This document shows, in pieces, positions 25,073-37,424 of a stretch of DNA of 64,000 bases. The notes under the pieces were generated by a model, which saw only the letters and a program-made list of their open reading frames with translations, did no database searches and was not told where the DNA came from. The DNA comes from Puniceicoccaceae bacterium (lineage in GTDB: Bacteria > Verrucomicrobiota > Verrucomicrobiia > Opitutales > Coraliomargaritaceae), in the NCBI GenBank assembly GCA_902587165.1, contig CACIKF010000001.1, positions 1-64,000 on the forward strand, given 5' to 3'. The translations under genes were made by a program, and so were the position numbers. How positions within the stretch are numbered: position 1 is the first letter of the stretch; each line of letters starts with the position of its first letter.

Positions 25073-27337
25073 CTAAGACATATTCATCGGATCCACGTCG
25101 ATCAGATCAATCACTTTTTTATCCATTTTAAACTGCTCCCTCAGTTTGGCTAGTTGAGAGATCACGCGACTGGCACTGGGAGCGAAATACCAGAGCTGAA
25201 AACGATACTCGTCGCGGATCTTTTCAATGGGTGCAGGTGCAGGGCCTCTGATCTCTAGCTGACCTTCCATATTCTCTTCGAGGACTTTGAGCCATTGCTC
25301 GATGTAGAAATTCACCTTATCAGGGTTGCGTCCACGGAAAAGGTGGCGGATCAGGTGGCGGAAAGGTGGGTAGTTGAACTCACGACGTTGCTCTAATTCT
25401 TCGAGCTGAAAACCATCGAAATCGGACTTTCTCGCAAACTGAATGGGCGGCGCGTGCGGCGTGCTGGTTTGTATCACGACCTCACCCGCACGGTCACCGC
25501 GACCTGAGCGACCAGATACTTGCACGATGAGCTGAAAAGTACGCTCGGCTGCGCGGAAGTCTTCAACGTGCAAGGATTTATCGGCATCGACTAGGCCGAC
25601 TAAGGTGACATTGGGGAAGTCTAAGCCTTTGGCAATCATCTGCGTGCCGACGAGAAGATCAATTTTACCTATTCGAAAGTCATTGAGAATTTTTCGGTAA
25701 AGATTTTTCTTCGACATCGAATCCGCATCCATGCGCACAATTTTGGCGCGAGGGAGGATTTTTTGCACAATGTCTTCAATCTTTTGTGTGCCCAAGCCCT
25801 TCTTACGGATATTAAGCGATTGGCACTCGGGGCATTTGTGCGGGGCCTCGCGCACCTCAGCGCAAAGGTGACAGCGGAGCTTACCGTCCGTACGGTGAAA
25901 AGTCATGGGGATACTGCAATGCTCGCAGGTCGCTACGTAGCCGCAATCCGGACAGAGAATACTGGTGGAAAACCCGCGGCGATTGAGAAAGAGGATGCTC
26001 TGCTCTTTCTTTTCGAAGCGGTCGACCAGCTTGTCCGCAAGCGTTCGGGAAATGGACGAAGCCCCCTTGCCTTGTAGCGCTTCGCGGCGCATGTCGACAA
26101 GGTGAATCTTAGGCAGCTGACGATGATCGACGCGGTTGAGGATTTTATCGACGGCGTATTTGCCGCGTTCCACGTTGTAAAGCGACTCGAGCGAGGGTGT
26201 GGCCGAGCCTAACACGCAAACGGATTTGTTGATTAACGCACGATAGACGGCGACATCGCGCCCATTGTAACGAGGCGAATCCTCTTGCTTGTAGGACGGT
26301 TCGTGCTCCTCGTCCACAATCATGAGCTTGAGATTTTGTACAGGAGCAAATACCGCCGAACGGGCACCTACCACGACATGAGCTTCGCCACTAGCGAGCG
26401 CCTTCCAAGCATCGTAACGCTCTCCCTCAGACAAATGGCTATGCCAGACGACCGTATGAACGCCACGCGCTTCAAGTCGCGCGCGAACGCGCCCGACAGT
26501 TTGCGGCGCGAGGGCAACTTCGGGCACCAAAAAAATCACACCACCGCCTTCAGCCACGATTTTTTCGACGGCATTAAGGTAGACTTCTGTCTTGCCCGAT
26601 CCAGTGACGCCATGGAGCAAGCGTACGCTGAATGTTCCTGCGGAGATAGCCTGATGGATGGCAGCCACAGCGACATCTTGTTCCTCCGTAAGTACGGGGC
26701 GCGTCTCAGTTACGACGGTCTCCTGATCGCCTAGTTCGTCCTCATAGGCGATGCGTTCTTCTTCGGTGTCAGTCTCGCGGAGGAAGCCCTTTCTCACGAG
26801 GCCATCACAAGCCGAAGCGCCTATCTTCATAGCTTTGAGGATGTCGGCGCGCGGTAGTGGCTTCACTTGCTGGCTGATAAATTTAAGAATCGCAGCTTGC
26901 TTGGGCGCACGCTTCTCGAGTACGGCAAGCTCCTCGACAGTCGGGGCTTTGCCTTTTGAGATGTAGAGGCGGGTCTTGGGCTTCATCCCCTTGCGAATAG
27001 CAGCAGGGATCATCGTCTCCAAGATAGCCTCAGGAGTCGCGGCATAGTATTGCTGTGCCCAGCGAAAGAGCTCCATCAAATCGGGCGGTAGCACTGGATA
27101 AGGCTGCACGAGTTCGAAAAGCATTTTCAACTTACCTGGCGGCACGACTTGCTCCGTACCGAATCGAAGAACGACACCTAGTTCACTTCGCCGGCGCAGC
27201 GGGATACGAACCAATGAACCGACTTTGATCCGCTCATGGCAGGTCGGCGGCACCGCGTAGGCTAATACCCTATCAAAGCCGGACAGGGCGATGACTTCGA
27301 CAATGGCGATGTCGTGGATTGGCTCAGATTTGGGCAT
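25073..27337 (-). CDS. priA: Primosomal protein N' (replication restart helicase)
   Basis: 754 residues; recognises stalled forks and reloads the replicative helicase. An N-terminal 3'-DNA-binding domain ([10 protein letters not shown]) is followed by helicase motifs: Walker [18 protein letters not shown] (about 242-258), DEEH (about 338), [10 protein letters not shown], and motif [17 protein letters not shown]. Eight zinc-binding Cys lie in [17 protein letters not shown] and CPEC (about 465-510). Appears complete. The downstream neighbour rpmA is convergent. Confidence 0.95.
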   Translation of the reverse strand: MPKSEPIHDIAIVEVIALSGFDRVLAYAVPPTCHERIKVGSLVRIPLRRRSELGVVLRFGTEQVVPPGKLKMLFELVQPYPVLPPDLMELFRWAQQYYAATPEAILETMIPAAIRKGMKPKTRLYISKGKAPTVEELAVLEKRAPKQAAILKFISQQVKPLPRADILKAMKIGASACDGLVRKGFLRETDTEEERIAYEDELGDQETVVTETRPVLTEEQDVAVAAIHQAISAGTFSVRLLHGVTGSGKTEVYLNAVEKIVAEGGGVIFLVPEVALAPQTVGRVRARLEARGVHTVVWHSHLSEGERYDAWKALASGEAHVVVGARSAVFAPVQNLKLMIVDEEHEPSYKQEDSPRYNGRDVAVYRALINKSVCVLGSATPSLESLYNVERGKYAVDKILNRVDHRQLPKIHLVDMRREALQGKGASSISRTLADKLVDRFEKKEQSILFLNRRGFSTSILCPDCGYVATCEHCSIPMTFHRTDGKLRCHLCAEVREAPHKCPECQSLNIRKKGLGTQKIEDIVQKILPRAKIVRMDADSMSKKNLYRKILNDFRIGKIDLLVGTQMIAKGLDFPNVTLVGLVDADKSLHVEDFRAAERTFQLIVQVSGRSGRGDRAGEVVIQTSTPHAPPIQFARKSDFDGFQLEELEQRREFNYPPFRHLIRHLFRGRNPDKVNFYIEQWLKVLEENMEGQLEIRGPAPAPIEKIRDEYRFQLWYFAPSASRVISQLAKLREQFKMDKKVIDLIDVDPMNMS

Positions 27338-27420
27338 CGAGTAGATTTTTAAAGACTCCAGCTACCGCGGCAAGCGCAAGTCACACTGTCGTCTCCAGAT
27401 GGAAACGTTCTCATGGGTGT

Positions 27421-27786
27421 TTAGCCAATCCCCAAATCAATCAATAACTCTTGGAAGCCTGAATAATTCCTCAAGTCCTTGAGGTCGGGATCGTGCTGCA
27501 TCCAATGGAAATCTTTATAACCAAGCGAAATCGCCGAGCGCAGCACTTTGACTGCCTCCGCCTTACGTCCTTTTAGGCTGAGACTGCATGCTAAATTGTA
27601 GTGCACGGTGGGGTCTCCGGGATCGAGCCGCACGAGCTTACGATCCATCTTCAACCCAGCATCAATACGCCCAGCCTTCGTGTAAATATGAGCTAACGCA
27701 GAAGCTACGCGCAGATCTTTAGGCATGCGCTTATGCAAGCTTTCAAAAAAACTAAGTTCAAACTCTAGATTAGGTTGTGACGCCAT
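27421..27786 (-). CDS. TPR-repeat protein
   Basis: About 121 residues from the ATG at 27786; an upstream in-frame start at 27807 adds 7. Two tetratricopeptide-like units are visible: DLRVASALAHIYTKAGRIDAG and DPTVHYNLACSLSLKGRKAEAV (with the Asn-Leu-Ala-Cys core), followed by a C-terminal segment with HDPDLKDLRN. No signal peptide. Probably a small protein-interaction adaptor. It lies between priA and the DEAD-box helicase, all on the minus strand. Confidence 0.75.
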   Translation of the reverse strand: MASQPNLEFELSFFESLHKRMPKDLRVASALAHIYTKAGRIDAGLKMDRKLVRLDPGDPTVHYNLACSLSLKGRKAEAVKVLRSAISLGYKDFHWMQHDPDLKDLRNYSGFQELLIDLGIG

Positions 27787-27831
27787 AGGACGGGTGAAGC
27801 AGATCAAAAAATCGCAAAAAAGCAGCCTGAC

Positions 27832-28947
27832 CTACTCGGCCAAAGTGAAGTTAAGCCCAAGCGACTGTTCGAGCTTAGTAATTTGCCCTCGCTCGCTTGC
27901 TTCGATCAGCGTAAGTGATACACCTTTTCTACCCGCACGCGCGGTACGACCACAGCGATGCGTATAATACTGAATCGCATCGGGTAATTGGTGCTGAATG
28001 ACAAAGGCCAGCCCCTCAACATCAATCCCGCGTGCGGCCACATCCGTGGCGATGAGAAACTGGATGCGTTCCTTCTTAAAGCCACGCATCACCTTATCGC
28101 GGTCCTTCTGACTGAGATTACCTTGTATTACGCCGATAGAGAGGCCAACTTTCTCCAACTCTTCACCCATACGAATTGCACCAGCGCGAGTGCGACAAAA
28201 AATAAGACCGCGTTCGTTGCCCTGCTCTTTAAGATAGTTGATAATAAAGGCATCCTTCTCCTCGCGCGCGCACAAAGCAAATTGATGATCGATATTAAGA
28301 TTGACTATCTGCTTGGGCTCTACTTGCAGGCGGTGCGCATTGGCAGACATGTTGTCTTGGATCAACCCCTCAACGCGCTTCTGGAAAGTCGCAGAAAAAA
28401 GCCAAGTGGCCTTGCGGTCGGGGGTCTCCTTAAAGATCGCAGCCAACTCTTGCTGAAAGCCCATGCTAAGCATCTCGTCGGCCTCGTCGAGTATGAGGTA
28501 TTTGACGCCATCGAGCTGGAGGCCTGACTTAAGCAAATCCATAAGCCGCCCAGGTGTTGCCACAAGAATCGGCGTTGGACGGCTAAGGCGCTGAATCTGG
28601 TCTTCGATCTTATCACCCCCTGCAACGACTTCCACGAAGATCTTTGGATTGCAAAATTTGGTGAAGCGGAAAAGTTCTTTGCCTATCTGCTTGGCGAGTT
28701 CACGCGTCGGCGCAACAATAAGGCCTTGGATCTGGTCAATCGCGGTGTCGACCTTCATCAGTAGTGGGACACCAAAAGCGGCTGTTTTTCCCGTGCCAGT
28801 CTGCGCTTGTGCAATAAGGTCACTGCCCGCACCAAGCAGAAAGGGAATTGCCGAAGATTGAACGGGTGTAGGTATTTGGATACCGAGACCATCGAGGCCT
28901 TGCACGAGATCAGCGCGCACGCCGAGAGTTGCGAAAGTTTCTGGCAT
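27832..28947 (-). CDS. DEAD-box RNA helicase
   Basis: 371 residues, just the two-domain helicase core. Motifs: Q motif GIQIPTPVQSSAIP, I AQTGTGKTAAFG (about 49-60), Ia PTRELAKQIG, II DEADEML (about 155), III SAT, IV GLIFCRTRAGA, V ATDVAARGIDVEGL, VI HRCGRTARAG. There is no C-terminal extension like that of CsdA or DbpA, so the RNA target cannot be guessed. It lies 10 bp downstream of mgtE on the same strand. Confidence 0.92.
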   Translation of the reverse strand: MPETFATLGVRADLVQGLDGLGIQIPTPVQSSAIPFLLGAGSDLIAQAQTGTGKTAAFGVPLLMKVDTAIDQIQGLIVAPTRELAKQIGKELFRFTKFCNPKIFVEVVAGGDKIEDQIQRLSRPTPILVATPGRLMDLLKSGLQLDGVKYLILDEADEMLSMGFQQELAAIFKETPDRKATWLFSATFQKRVEGLIQDNMSANAHRLQVEPKQIVNLNIDHQFALCAREEKDAFIINYLKEQGNERGLIFCRTRAGAIRMGEELEKVGLSIGVIQGNLSQKDRDKVMRGFKKERIQFLIATDVAARGIDVEGLAFVIQHQLPDAIQYYTHRCGRTARAGRKGVSLTLIEASERGQITKLEQSLGLNFTLAE

Positions 28948-28957
28948 CGGAAAAAAG

Positions 28958-30307
28958 TTAAGATAAAATAACCGTTGCGATCGAAAAATAGATCATAAGA
29001 CCCAGCACGTCCATAATCGATGTGATCAGCGGACTACTCGCGGCGGCGGGGTCGATTTTTAAACGACTAAGAATGAATGGTAACAGTGCACCAAAGGCGT
29101 TGGCCACGAAAACAATTGTGATCATACTTAGGCCAACAATGATAGCGATCTGATAGTCACCTCCGTAGAGCTTACTGACGACAGCTGCAATCGCCGCCAT
29201 TGCCGCACCAAGGATCAAGCCTACAAAGGTCTCCTTGCTCACCGCCTTAAACCAGTCCTTCAAATCCAAATCACTAATCGCGAGCGCACGCACCATGAGC
29301 GTAGCTGACTGCGATCCGCAGTTACCGCCACTTGCAATAACAAGAGGCATGAATAGCGCGAGCGTAATAAACTCTTTTACATAGTCTTCGTAACTAGAGA
29401 TGACACCAGCAGAGATTAAATTAACGAATATCAAAATCATCAACCACCCGATACGCTTACGGAAGAGTTGGGTTGGACTAGCCGCACTGTAGCTCGTCTC
29501 TAGCGGCGCGACAGCTACACCCTTTTGGAAATCTTCGGTGGCTTCTTCTTCCGCGACGTCCATGATGTCATCAACAGTAACGATACCCACAATAACGCCA
29601 TCAGAGTCTACCACTGGAAGCGCATTGACATCGTAGCGCTGGATTTTTTCCACCGCGACTTCGCGATCGTCATAAGCAGAAAGGCTGATGAACTGGTAGT
29701 TGAGCATCTCAGAAATGACGGAGCTCGGAGGCGCCATGATGAGCTGGCGCATGCGCAGAATATCGACAAGTAGCCCGTTCGAGTCCGTCACGTAAAGAAG
29801 GTTAAAGACCTCGCTATCGCGGCCATACTTGCGGACATGTTCAAGCGCATGCTCACAAGTCCATCCAGCACGAAGGCGTATGTATTCGGGCGTCATCAAT
29901 CGCCCCACACTTTCTTCGGGGTAGCCTAGCAGCTGGCGCGATTCCTTCAAATCCTCAGGACTCAATAGTTGCATTAGTTGGCGAGTGACAGTGGCCGGTA
30001 GTTCTTCGAGTAACGCGGTGCGGTCGTCGGGGTTCAGATTGGCAAGTAGTTCACGAGTATCCGAATCAGTGAGAGCTTCGAGGAAAGTATCCTGATCATC
30101 AGGCTCAAAAAATGCAAAAATATTAGCCGCTCTTGGTCGTGGCAGCGCTCGATAGACCATGATCTGCTGTGGCTTGTCCAGGTGTAAAATGTAGTCGGCC
30201 ACCTCGGGATCTGCCCAGTTAAGCAACTCCTCGGAGATGGCCTTGATATGCCCAGCGGCAATCAAGGGTTTCATCTTGGAATCAATCTCTGTGAATTCTT
30301 CGAGCAT
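28958..30307 (-). CDS. mgtE: Magnesium transporter MgtE
   Basis: 449 residues from the ATG at 30307, the usual length; the longest frame begins at a TTG (30379). Domains in order: an N-terminal MgtE_N superhelix (about 20-130, with [14 protein letters not shown]), two CBS domains (about 130-255, including [15 protein letters not shown] and [26 protein letters not shown]), then five membrane helices (about 285-449, with the [22 protein letters not shown] pore segment). The CBS part senses magnesium and gates the channel. I saw no M-box riboswitch in the short leader. Confidence 0.93.
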   Translation of the reverse strand: MLEEFTEIDSKMKPLIAAGHIKAISEELLNWADPEVADYILHLDKPQQIMVYRALPRPRAANIFAFFEPDDQDTFLEALTDSDTRELLANLNPDDRTALLEELPATVTRQLMQLLSPEDLKESRQLLGYPEESVGRLMTPEYIRLRAGWTCEHALEHVRKYGRDSEVFNLLYVTDSNGLLVDILRMRQLIMAPPSSVISEMLNYQFISLSAYDDREVAVEKIQRYDVNALPVVDSDGVIVGIVTVDDIMDVAEEEATEDFQKGVAVAPLETSYSAASPTQLFRKRIGWLMILIFVNLISAGVISSYEDYVKEFITLALFMPLVIASGGNCGSQSATLMVRALAISDLDLKDWFKAVSKETFVGLILGAAMAAIAAVVSKLYGGDYQIAIIVGLSMITIVFVANAFGALLPFILSRLKIDPAAASSPLITSIMDVLGLMIYFSIATVILS

Positions 30308-30484
30308 CACTTGCTCTGTGATATAAGTCGCTGGTCTAGAGTAAAGCGGGAAAGTCAGTGCTTTAGATCGAAGCTCCAATCCTGAGCCTTAAATATGCCG
30401 TCGTTCGATGGCGGCAGCGATGGTGAGGATTCAACTAACAGCTAATACTGGCAATCGAGCATGTTCGACAGAATAATTCTTAGC

Positions 30485-31123
30485 TTAAGGTGCCAATCGC
30501 TCGGGCGTCCATTGCCCTTCTGCCGAAAGGCGATAGATAAATCGGTCGTGCAAACGGTTCGGTCTGCCCTGCCAAAACTCGAAGGACTCCGGTACGATAC
30601 GGTATCCGCCCCAATTATCAGGAAGCGGCACTTTGCCGTCGGCGAACCGGCGCTTCAATTGATCGAGCTTAGCCTCGAGGATACTTCTTGATGAAATGAC
30701 CTCACTCTGCGGCGAGGTCCAAGCACCGAGTTGGCTACCGAGTGGACGACTTAGGAAATATTTGAGCGATTCCGCTTGGGGAATGCGTTCGACCCGACCG
30801 ATCACATTAACCTGCCGTTGCAAGGGCATCCACAGGAAGTTCGCGGCAGCCTGTGGGTTAGATTCTAGCTGCCTTGCTTTACGACTTTCGTAATTCGTGT
30901 AAAAGGTCAGGCCTTTCTCAGAGAAATCCTTTAGCAAAACAATGCGTGTACTAGGCACACCTTTTGGATCAGCGGTAGCAAGGCACATTGCATTGGGCTC
31001 CTCGAGGTCACAGTTCTCTGCCTCACGGAACCACTTTTCAAACTGCGCAAAAGGGCAAGCCAGTAGATCGCTTTCGCTAAAACTGCCTTTGGTGTAACTT
31101 TGCCTGAGGTCGGAGAGATCCAC
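30485..31123 (-). CDS. pdxH: Pyridoxamine 5'-phosphate oxidase
   Basis: FMN-dependent oxidation of pyridoxine or pyridoxamine phosphate to pyridoxal phosphate. The 212 residues match the family. Seen: [20 protein letters not shown] (about 46-65, FMN binding), [23 protein letters not shown] and the C-terminal [18 protein letters not shown]. Monocistronic by appearance, between mgtE and trxB on the same strand. Confidence 0.95.
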   Translation of the reverse strand: MDLSDLRQSYTKGSFSESDLLACPFAQFEKWFREAENCDLEEPNAMCLATADPKGVPSTRIVLLKDFSEKGLTFYTNYESRKARQLESNPQAAANFLWMPLQRQVNVIGRVERIPQAESLKYFLSRPLGSQLGAWTSPQSEVISSRSILEAKLDQLKRRFADGKVPLPDNWGGYRIVPESFEFWQGRPNRLHDRFIYRLSAEGQWTPERLAP

Positions 31124-31167
31124 TTATTTAGATAGGTTAAAAACTAAAATGAAGAAACGCTGAAATT

Positions 31168-32097
31168 TTATTCGTGCTCTGCTAACCAGCGTTCGGCTTC
31201 AATCGCAGCTTGGCAGCCCATACCAGCGGCGGTAATCGCTTGGCGGTATACGTGATCGACGCAGTCGCCGGCAGCGTAAAAGCCTTTGTATTTAGTTTTC
31301 ACTTGGCTGCCAGCCTCTGGAACGATGTAGCCATCGCCATCACGCTCTAGCATACCCTCAACGAAGTCTGTATTAGGAATGTGCCCAATTGCGATAAAGA
31401 CGCCCTTGCAGGGAATCTCTCGTTCTTCACCTGTTAGCGTGTCTTTGACCATCACTGCACGAGTGAAGCCCTTTTCGTCGGCCAAGATCTCGCTAGGTGC
31501 GGCATTCCAGGCCATCTCGATCTTTTCGTGGGAGGTCGCGCGGTCAGCCATGATTTGAGAGGCGCGTAATTCATCGCGACGGTGGATCAAGGTGACTTTC
31601 GAACAAAAACGTGTAAGAAAGAGCGCCTCTTCCGCAGCAGAGTCTCCCCCTCCGACCACAACCACATCCATATCGCGATAGAAGGCACCATCGCAGGTCG
31701 CACAAGTCGTCACGCCTTTGCCACCATACATTTCGCTCTCGCCGGGTATGCCTAGTAGGCGCGGACGCGCACCTGTGGCAACGATGACTGTCTTGGTCTC
31801 GAAGACTTTATCACCTGCGTAAAGTTTCTTCACGCCGCCCTCGACCTCGATCTTGTCGACCTTGGCGTGCTCGTAGCGAGCACCGAAGCGGGCAGCTTGC
31901 TTGCGAAGATTGTCCATCATCATGAAGCCGTCGATTCCCTCAGGGAAACCAGGGAAATTCTCTACCTCCGAAGTGGTCGTAAGCTGGCCACCAGGTTGAG
32001 AACCCTCAAGGACTAGTGGATTAAGTTGAGCGCGACCTGTGTAGATGGCTGCAGTGAGTCCGGCGCAGCCGGTGCCTAATATAATAACGTCTTCCAT
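31168..32097 (-). CDS. trxB: Thioredoxin-disulfide reductase
   Basis: 309 residues from the ATG at 32097 ([19 protein letters not shown]), the normal start; 39 further codons back to 32214 are non-native. The FAD loop GTGCAG (8-13), the redox CATC motif (in [11 protein letters not shown]), the NADPH loop [12 protein letters not shown] and the C-terminal [23 protein letters not shown] are all present. It reduces thioredoxin with NADPH. Confidence 0.95.
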   Translation of the reverse strand: MEDVIILGTGCAGLTAAIYTGRAQLNPLVLEGSQPGGQLTTTSEVENFPGFPEGIDGFMMMDNLRKQAARFGARYEHAKVDKIEVEGGVKKLYAGDKVFETKTVIVATGARPRLLGIPGESEMYGGKGVTTCATCDGAFYRDMDVVVVGGGDSAAEEALFLTRFCSKVTLIHRRDELRASQIMADRATSHEKIEMAWNAAPSEILADEKGFTRAVMVKDTLTGEEREIPCKGVFIAIGHIPNTDFVEGMLERDGDGYIVPEAGSQVKTKYKGFYAAGDCVDHVYRQAITAAGMGCQAAIEAERWLAEHE

Positions 32098-32413
32098 AAT
32101 CGTAAAATTCGGTATCAATTTGTGAAAAGAAGCAGAAGATGAAGCCATAGAGCTGATTCTCAACCATAATTTGAACTTCTCAGCAGGTTTGCCTTTCCGG
32201 ACGAGCGTTCTCAATCATAGAAGCAGTGAAATGCCATACCGCTTCGGCTGGGTAGTATCAAAATCAAGTGCGGTAAAGGTAAAGATTCTAGCAGAAGCAA
32301 AGTAGCCACGCTTTCTGGCAACTCTTTTCTAGATAAATCCATTTTCTAGTTGGAGTCCTGCCCTCGGGCGTTTTTATCAACATCACTCACGACTCCCTAC
32401 TAAGAACTCATAC
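32098..32413. other. Intergenic region between divergent trxB and parE, 316 bp
   Basis: No gene-like frame other than a non-native extension of trxB. The region must hold the promoters of both divergent genes but none stands out to the eye. Near parE it contains the second copy of the TTGGAGTCC hairpin repeat. Confidence 0.5.
32350..32370. repeat. REP-like hairpin element, copy 2
   Basis: TTGGAGTCC, then TGCCC-TC-GGGCG, then TTTTT. It shares the TTGGAGTCC(C/T)GCC lead-in with the element at 842-865, while the stem bases have changed in a compensating way. The Ts make it terminator-like on the plus strand, but no plus-strand gene ends before it. Confidence 0.45.
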
Positions 32414-34273
<1,860 letters not shown>

Positions 34274-34280
34274 AAACGGC

Positions 34281-34295
34281 AGAAGTGTCGCTTCT
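34281..34295. repeat. Small hairpin after parE
   Basis: AGAAG-TGTCG-CTTCT, a 5-bp perfect stem 7 bp after the parE stop. No T-run follows. It could be a stabilising 3' hairpin or a fragment of a dispersed palindromic repeat. Confidence 0.3.
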
Positions 34296-34447
34296 AATAC
34301 TGCGAGTGGATTCTACCAATTACATGCGCCCTTCGGCTTCCGTAGAGCAAATCTGGAGAAAATCTATCTTGCTACTCAAGGGATTTTTTTAGTCGAAGCA
34401 AGGGGAGTAGCCTTTTTGAAAAAACATTTGATGGACAAAATTCATTA

Positions 34448-35800
34448 CTAAATTCGCGCCCTCATAAAGGCTTTGATCGCTGCGGGGGACGGTATAACAC
34501 TGTGTTTGACGATCTCTTTGGACTTCAAAACTTCGAGCGATGCGTGCGTCGAATTCTCGCCAATAGCAGCCTGAATCGTGTCGGGGAATTTCGCCGGATG
34601 TGCGGTGGCTAGGATAATTTCCTTGCCTTCAAAACCTTGCTCGAACCCACAGGCAGTATGGGGATCAACAACGTATCCATACTTCGAATACACATCTTTA
34701 ATGATCTGTTCGATCTGGGCGTCGTCGCTTCGTGAGCTTGTGAACCCAGTGCTATCAAAGTTTTTGAAGACGTATTTGCCCTTCTCCTTGAAGGTCTGTA
34801 TGATATCCCGAACTTTTTTAGGGTCGCAGCCTTCTGCGTAGTAGAGAAAGCGCTCAAAGTTCGATGCGACTTGTATATCCATAGAAGGGGCGACGCTAGG
34901 GGCGACCTCGTCTAACTGGTAAGTCCCGGCCTGAAATAAGCGATGGAGGATATCGTTTTGATTCGTCGCTACACGAAAACCCTTGATCGGCAAGCCCATG
35001 CGCTGGACCAACCAGCCGGCGAGGACGTTGCCGAAGTTTCCCGTGGGTACGACAAAAGTGATGTCGTCGCGCACATCTTCAGGTAGACGAAAGTAAGCGG
35101 ACAGGTAGTAAACGCACTGTGCCAGGATGCGGGCAAGGTTGATTGAATTGACCGCAGAAAGCCCGACTTCAGCGGCGAATTCACGGTCTTCGAAAACAGT
35201 CTTCATCGCCGTCTGCGCATCGTCAAAGCTACCCTTGATCGCCAAAGGGAAAACGTTGCCCGCCCCTGTGCAGGTCATCTGACGCTCTTGCAGCGGCGAG
35301 ATCCGGCCATCGGGATAGAGGATAAAGGTAGTGACACCGTCTTTGCCGAGCAGGCCATGGATAGCGGCGGCTCCGGTATCTCCTGATGTGGCACCAAGAA
35401 CGGAAATGCGGCTTCTAGTACGCGCGATCTGTGATTCGTAGAGATTACCTAGCAATTGGAGTGCGAAATCTTTAAATGCGAGCGTAGGGCCGTGAAAAAG
35501 CTCCAACACGTAACGATTGTCGTCGAGCTTAACGATGGGCGCGATGTCAGCGTGATCGAATTTGGTATAACTGCTCGCGACAACTTCTTTTAGCTCCGCA
35601 GAATCGATGTCGGTCGCAAAGATGGCGAAGAAGGCTTCACAGAGTTCAGCATAGCTCAGTTTTGACCACTCGCCCAAGTGTGGCCTTAGATTGGGGAGTT
35701 CCTCTGGCAGGTAAAGCCCGCCATCAGGCGCGAGACCTTGCGCGACTGCAGTAGAAAAAGAAACGGCGTGAACTTGGCCGCGTGTGCTGATGTATTGCAT
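34448..35800 (-). CDS. thrC: Threonine synthase
   Basis: Pyridoxal phosphate enzyme that converts O-phosphohomoserine to threonine. 450 residues of the longer ThrC class. The PLP lysine lies in LFHGPTLAFKDFALQLLG (about 103-120). The substrate/PLP block SVLGATSGDTGAAAIHGL and the PTGNFGNVLAGW phosphate-binding loop are seen. It is the next gene after lysC on the same strand (163-bp gap), linking two steps of the aspartate family. Confidence 0.95.
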   Translation of the reverse strand: MQYISTRGQVHAVSFSTAVAQGLAPDGGLYLPEELPNLRPHLGEWSKLSYAELCEAFFAIFATDIDSAELKEVVASSYTKFDHADIAPIVKLDDNRYVLELFHGPTLAFKDFALQLLGNLYESQIARTRSRISVLGATSGDTGAAAIHGLLGKDGVTTFILYPDGRISPLQERQMTCTGAGNVFPLAIKGSFDDAQTAMKTVFEDREFAAEVGLSAVNSINLARILAQCVYYLSAYFRLPEDVRDDITFVVPTGNFGNVLAGWLVQRMGLPIKGFRVATNQNDILHRLFQAGTYQLDEVAPSVAPSMDIQVASNFERFLYYAEGCDPKKVRDIIQTFKEKGKYVFKNFDSTGFTSSRSDDAQIEQIIKDVYSKYGYVVDPHTACGFEQGFEGKEIILATAHPAKFPDTIQAAIGENSTHASLEVLKSKEIVKHSVIPSPAAIKAFMRARI

Positions 35801-35963
35801 TCTTGTGAGTTTGTAGGCACAGCAAAAGAGTCAACCCGCAATTACCCCCTCGTTCAGTTGGGATATCATTAAACTATGCGGGAGGGAGCCGACAAAATCC
35901 GGCCATCTGACATTTTCATAGCACTTGCGTGCAAAGCCCTCTAGTTAGAGGCCGAGGAATCGT

Positions 35964-37178
35964 CTAGGCCCCAAGCCCGAATGCTGTATGGACAAGGCGT
36001 GCGGCATCTTCGGCTTGTTCCGGTTCGATACCGACTGAGATTTTAATCTCGGATGTACTGATAAGCTGAATGTTCACATTACCCTTGGCCAAAGACTCAA
36101 AAAGTGTCGCAGCGACGCCAGAATGCGAACGCATACCAACGCCGACCACCGAGACTTTGGCAATATCGCTTACCTCAAAGAGCTTTCCAGCGGCCTCGTC
36201 GGGGAACGATTCAGTCACGGCTTTTTCGGCGCGAAGGACATCCTCTCGAGGTACCGTGAATGTCATATTCGCCTTACCATCTCGGCCAAGGTTTTGTACG
36301 ATCATATCGACACTGATACCCGCTGCGCCAAGCACTTGAAAGAGCTTGGCGGCTGTACCGGGGCGGTCTGGCAAATCGCTGACCACGATCTTAGCTTGGT
36401 TTTTATCGAGTGCGACGCCGCTGACGACGACATCTTCCATGGAGGCGGCTTCTTCTTTCACAATAGTACCTGGGTTGTTGTTGAAACTGGAACGGACTTC
36501 AAAAACGACGTCGAACTTCTGCGCAAATTCGACGGCGCGGTTTTGCATTACTTTGGAACCAGAACTGGCGAGCTCGAGCATCTCCTCATAGGAGATCTCA
36601 TCGAGCTTCTTAGCATCAAGCACTAAGCGAGGATCAGCAGTATAGACGCCGTCAACATCGGTGTAAATTTGGCAAAGATCGGCTTTGAGCGCCGCCGCGA
36701 TAGCGATGGCGCTGAGATCGGAACCACCGCGGCCTAGTGTGGTAATTTGGCCATCGGGCGAATGGCCTTGAAAGCCCGCAAGGATGATGACTTTGCCAGC
36801 ATCAAGTTGCGCTTTGAGGTCTCCCCCAGAAATCTGGGTAATGCGTGCGCGGGTGTGTGAAGGATCGGTCAAGATGCCCGCCTGAGAACCTGTGCGTGAG
36901 ACCGCAGGTACACCAATAGCATGGAGCGCCATAGCAGTTAGGGCTATAGTTTCTTGCTCGCCCACAGTGAGGAGCATATCCATCTCACGCTCATCTGGAT
37001 CTGGATTGAGCGCTTTAGCACGGCCAATTAACTCATTCGTCACGCCGGAGCGCGCAGAAACGACGACCACGACTTGGTGACCCGCATCATAGGTCTCTTT
37101 GACTCGCTGCGCGACGTTTTGGATCCGATCGACATCTCCGACCGAAGTGCCGCCGTATTTCTGAACGATTAGGGACAT
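35964..37178 (-). CDS. lysC: Aspartate kinase
   Basis: First step of the aspartate family pathway (lysine, threonine, methionine). 404 residues: kinase domain with VQKYGGTSVGDVDRIQ (4-19), GRGGSDLSAIAIAAAL and TDVDGVYTADPRLV, followed by two ACT domains (about 265-400) with VVSDLPDRPGTAAKLF and VVGVGMRSHSGVAATLFESL, the allosteric part. Feedback inhibition by lysine and/or threonine is typical for the family. Upstream is a region with long inverted repeats. Confidence 0.95.
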   Translation of the reverse strand: MSLIVQKYGGTSVGDVDRIQNVAQRVKETYDAGHQVVVVVSARSGVTNELIGRAKALNPDPDEREMDMLLTVGEQETIALTAMALHAIGVPAVSRTGSQAGILTDPSHTRARITQISGGDLKAQLDAGKVIILAGFQGHSPDGQITTLGRGGSDLSAIAIAAALKADLCQIYTDVDGVYTADPRLVLDAKKLDEISYEEMLELASSGSKVMQNRAVEFAQKFDVVFEVRSSFNNNPGTIVKEEAASMEDVVVSGVALDKNQAKIVVSDLPDRPGTAAKLFQVLGAAGISVDMIVQNLGRDGKANMTFTVPREDVLRAEKAVTESFPDEAAGKLFEVSDIAKVSVVGVGMRSHSGVAATLFESLAKGNVNIQLISTSEIKISVGIEPEQAEDAARLVHTAFGLGA

Positions 37179-37210
37179 TTAATAAAAAGCTAAAACTTTA
37201 AAGATTTGGA

Positions 37211-37370
37211 AAGGTTGAAGAAGATAGGGACGCTTAAGCAATACTAGCAAGGCGAAGTTTCAAGGAAAGATCCTTGGGAACGCCGAGCTCAATCTCTACT
37301 CTTTTGGAGCGTAGTGCCAAGATGGTGCCGAAACTGCGTGCTGTGTTCCAGGAAACAAACTTTCAACCTT
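37211..37370. repeat. Long-range inverted repeat between lysC and pyrH
   Basis: AAGGTTGAA (37211-37219) and TTCAACCTT (37362-37370) are perfectly complementary over 9 bp, with a further G-U pair inside. Nested within is the perfect 6-bp hairpin CAAGGA-AAGA-TCCTTG (37261-37276). Such an enclosing stem could close a structured leader, most plausibly that of lysC on the minus strand, but no known riboswitch class matches by eye. Confidence 0.35.
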
Positions 37371-37424
37371 CTAGCAAAGACATAGGTTGACGTGGTAGAC
37401 AAAAGTGGGTTTAAGAAGCTTTTA

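Noticed and set aside
32360-32375. GCCC-TC-GGGC followed by Ts as a true terminator
   Set aside because: It lies between divergent genes with no transcript ending there, the stem is only 4 bp, and it matches the repeat at 842-865.
35938-35951. CCTCTA-GT-TAGAGG as a lysC terminator
   Set aside because: The 2-nt loop cannot form without opening the stem, and no U-run follows on the minus strand.
36123-36626. Long antisense frames, for example 167 codons inside lysC, 215 inside proB (38910-39557), 179 inside the DEAD-box gene (27988-28527) and 155 inside pdhC (4738-5205)
   Set aside because: They lie wholly within strongly recognised genes, have low-complexity or odd composition and match no family. 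They are shadows of codon bias.
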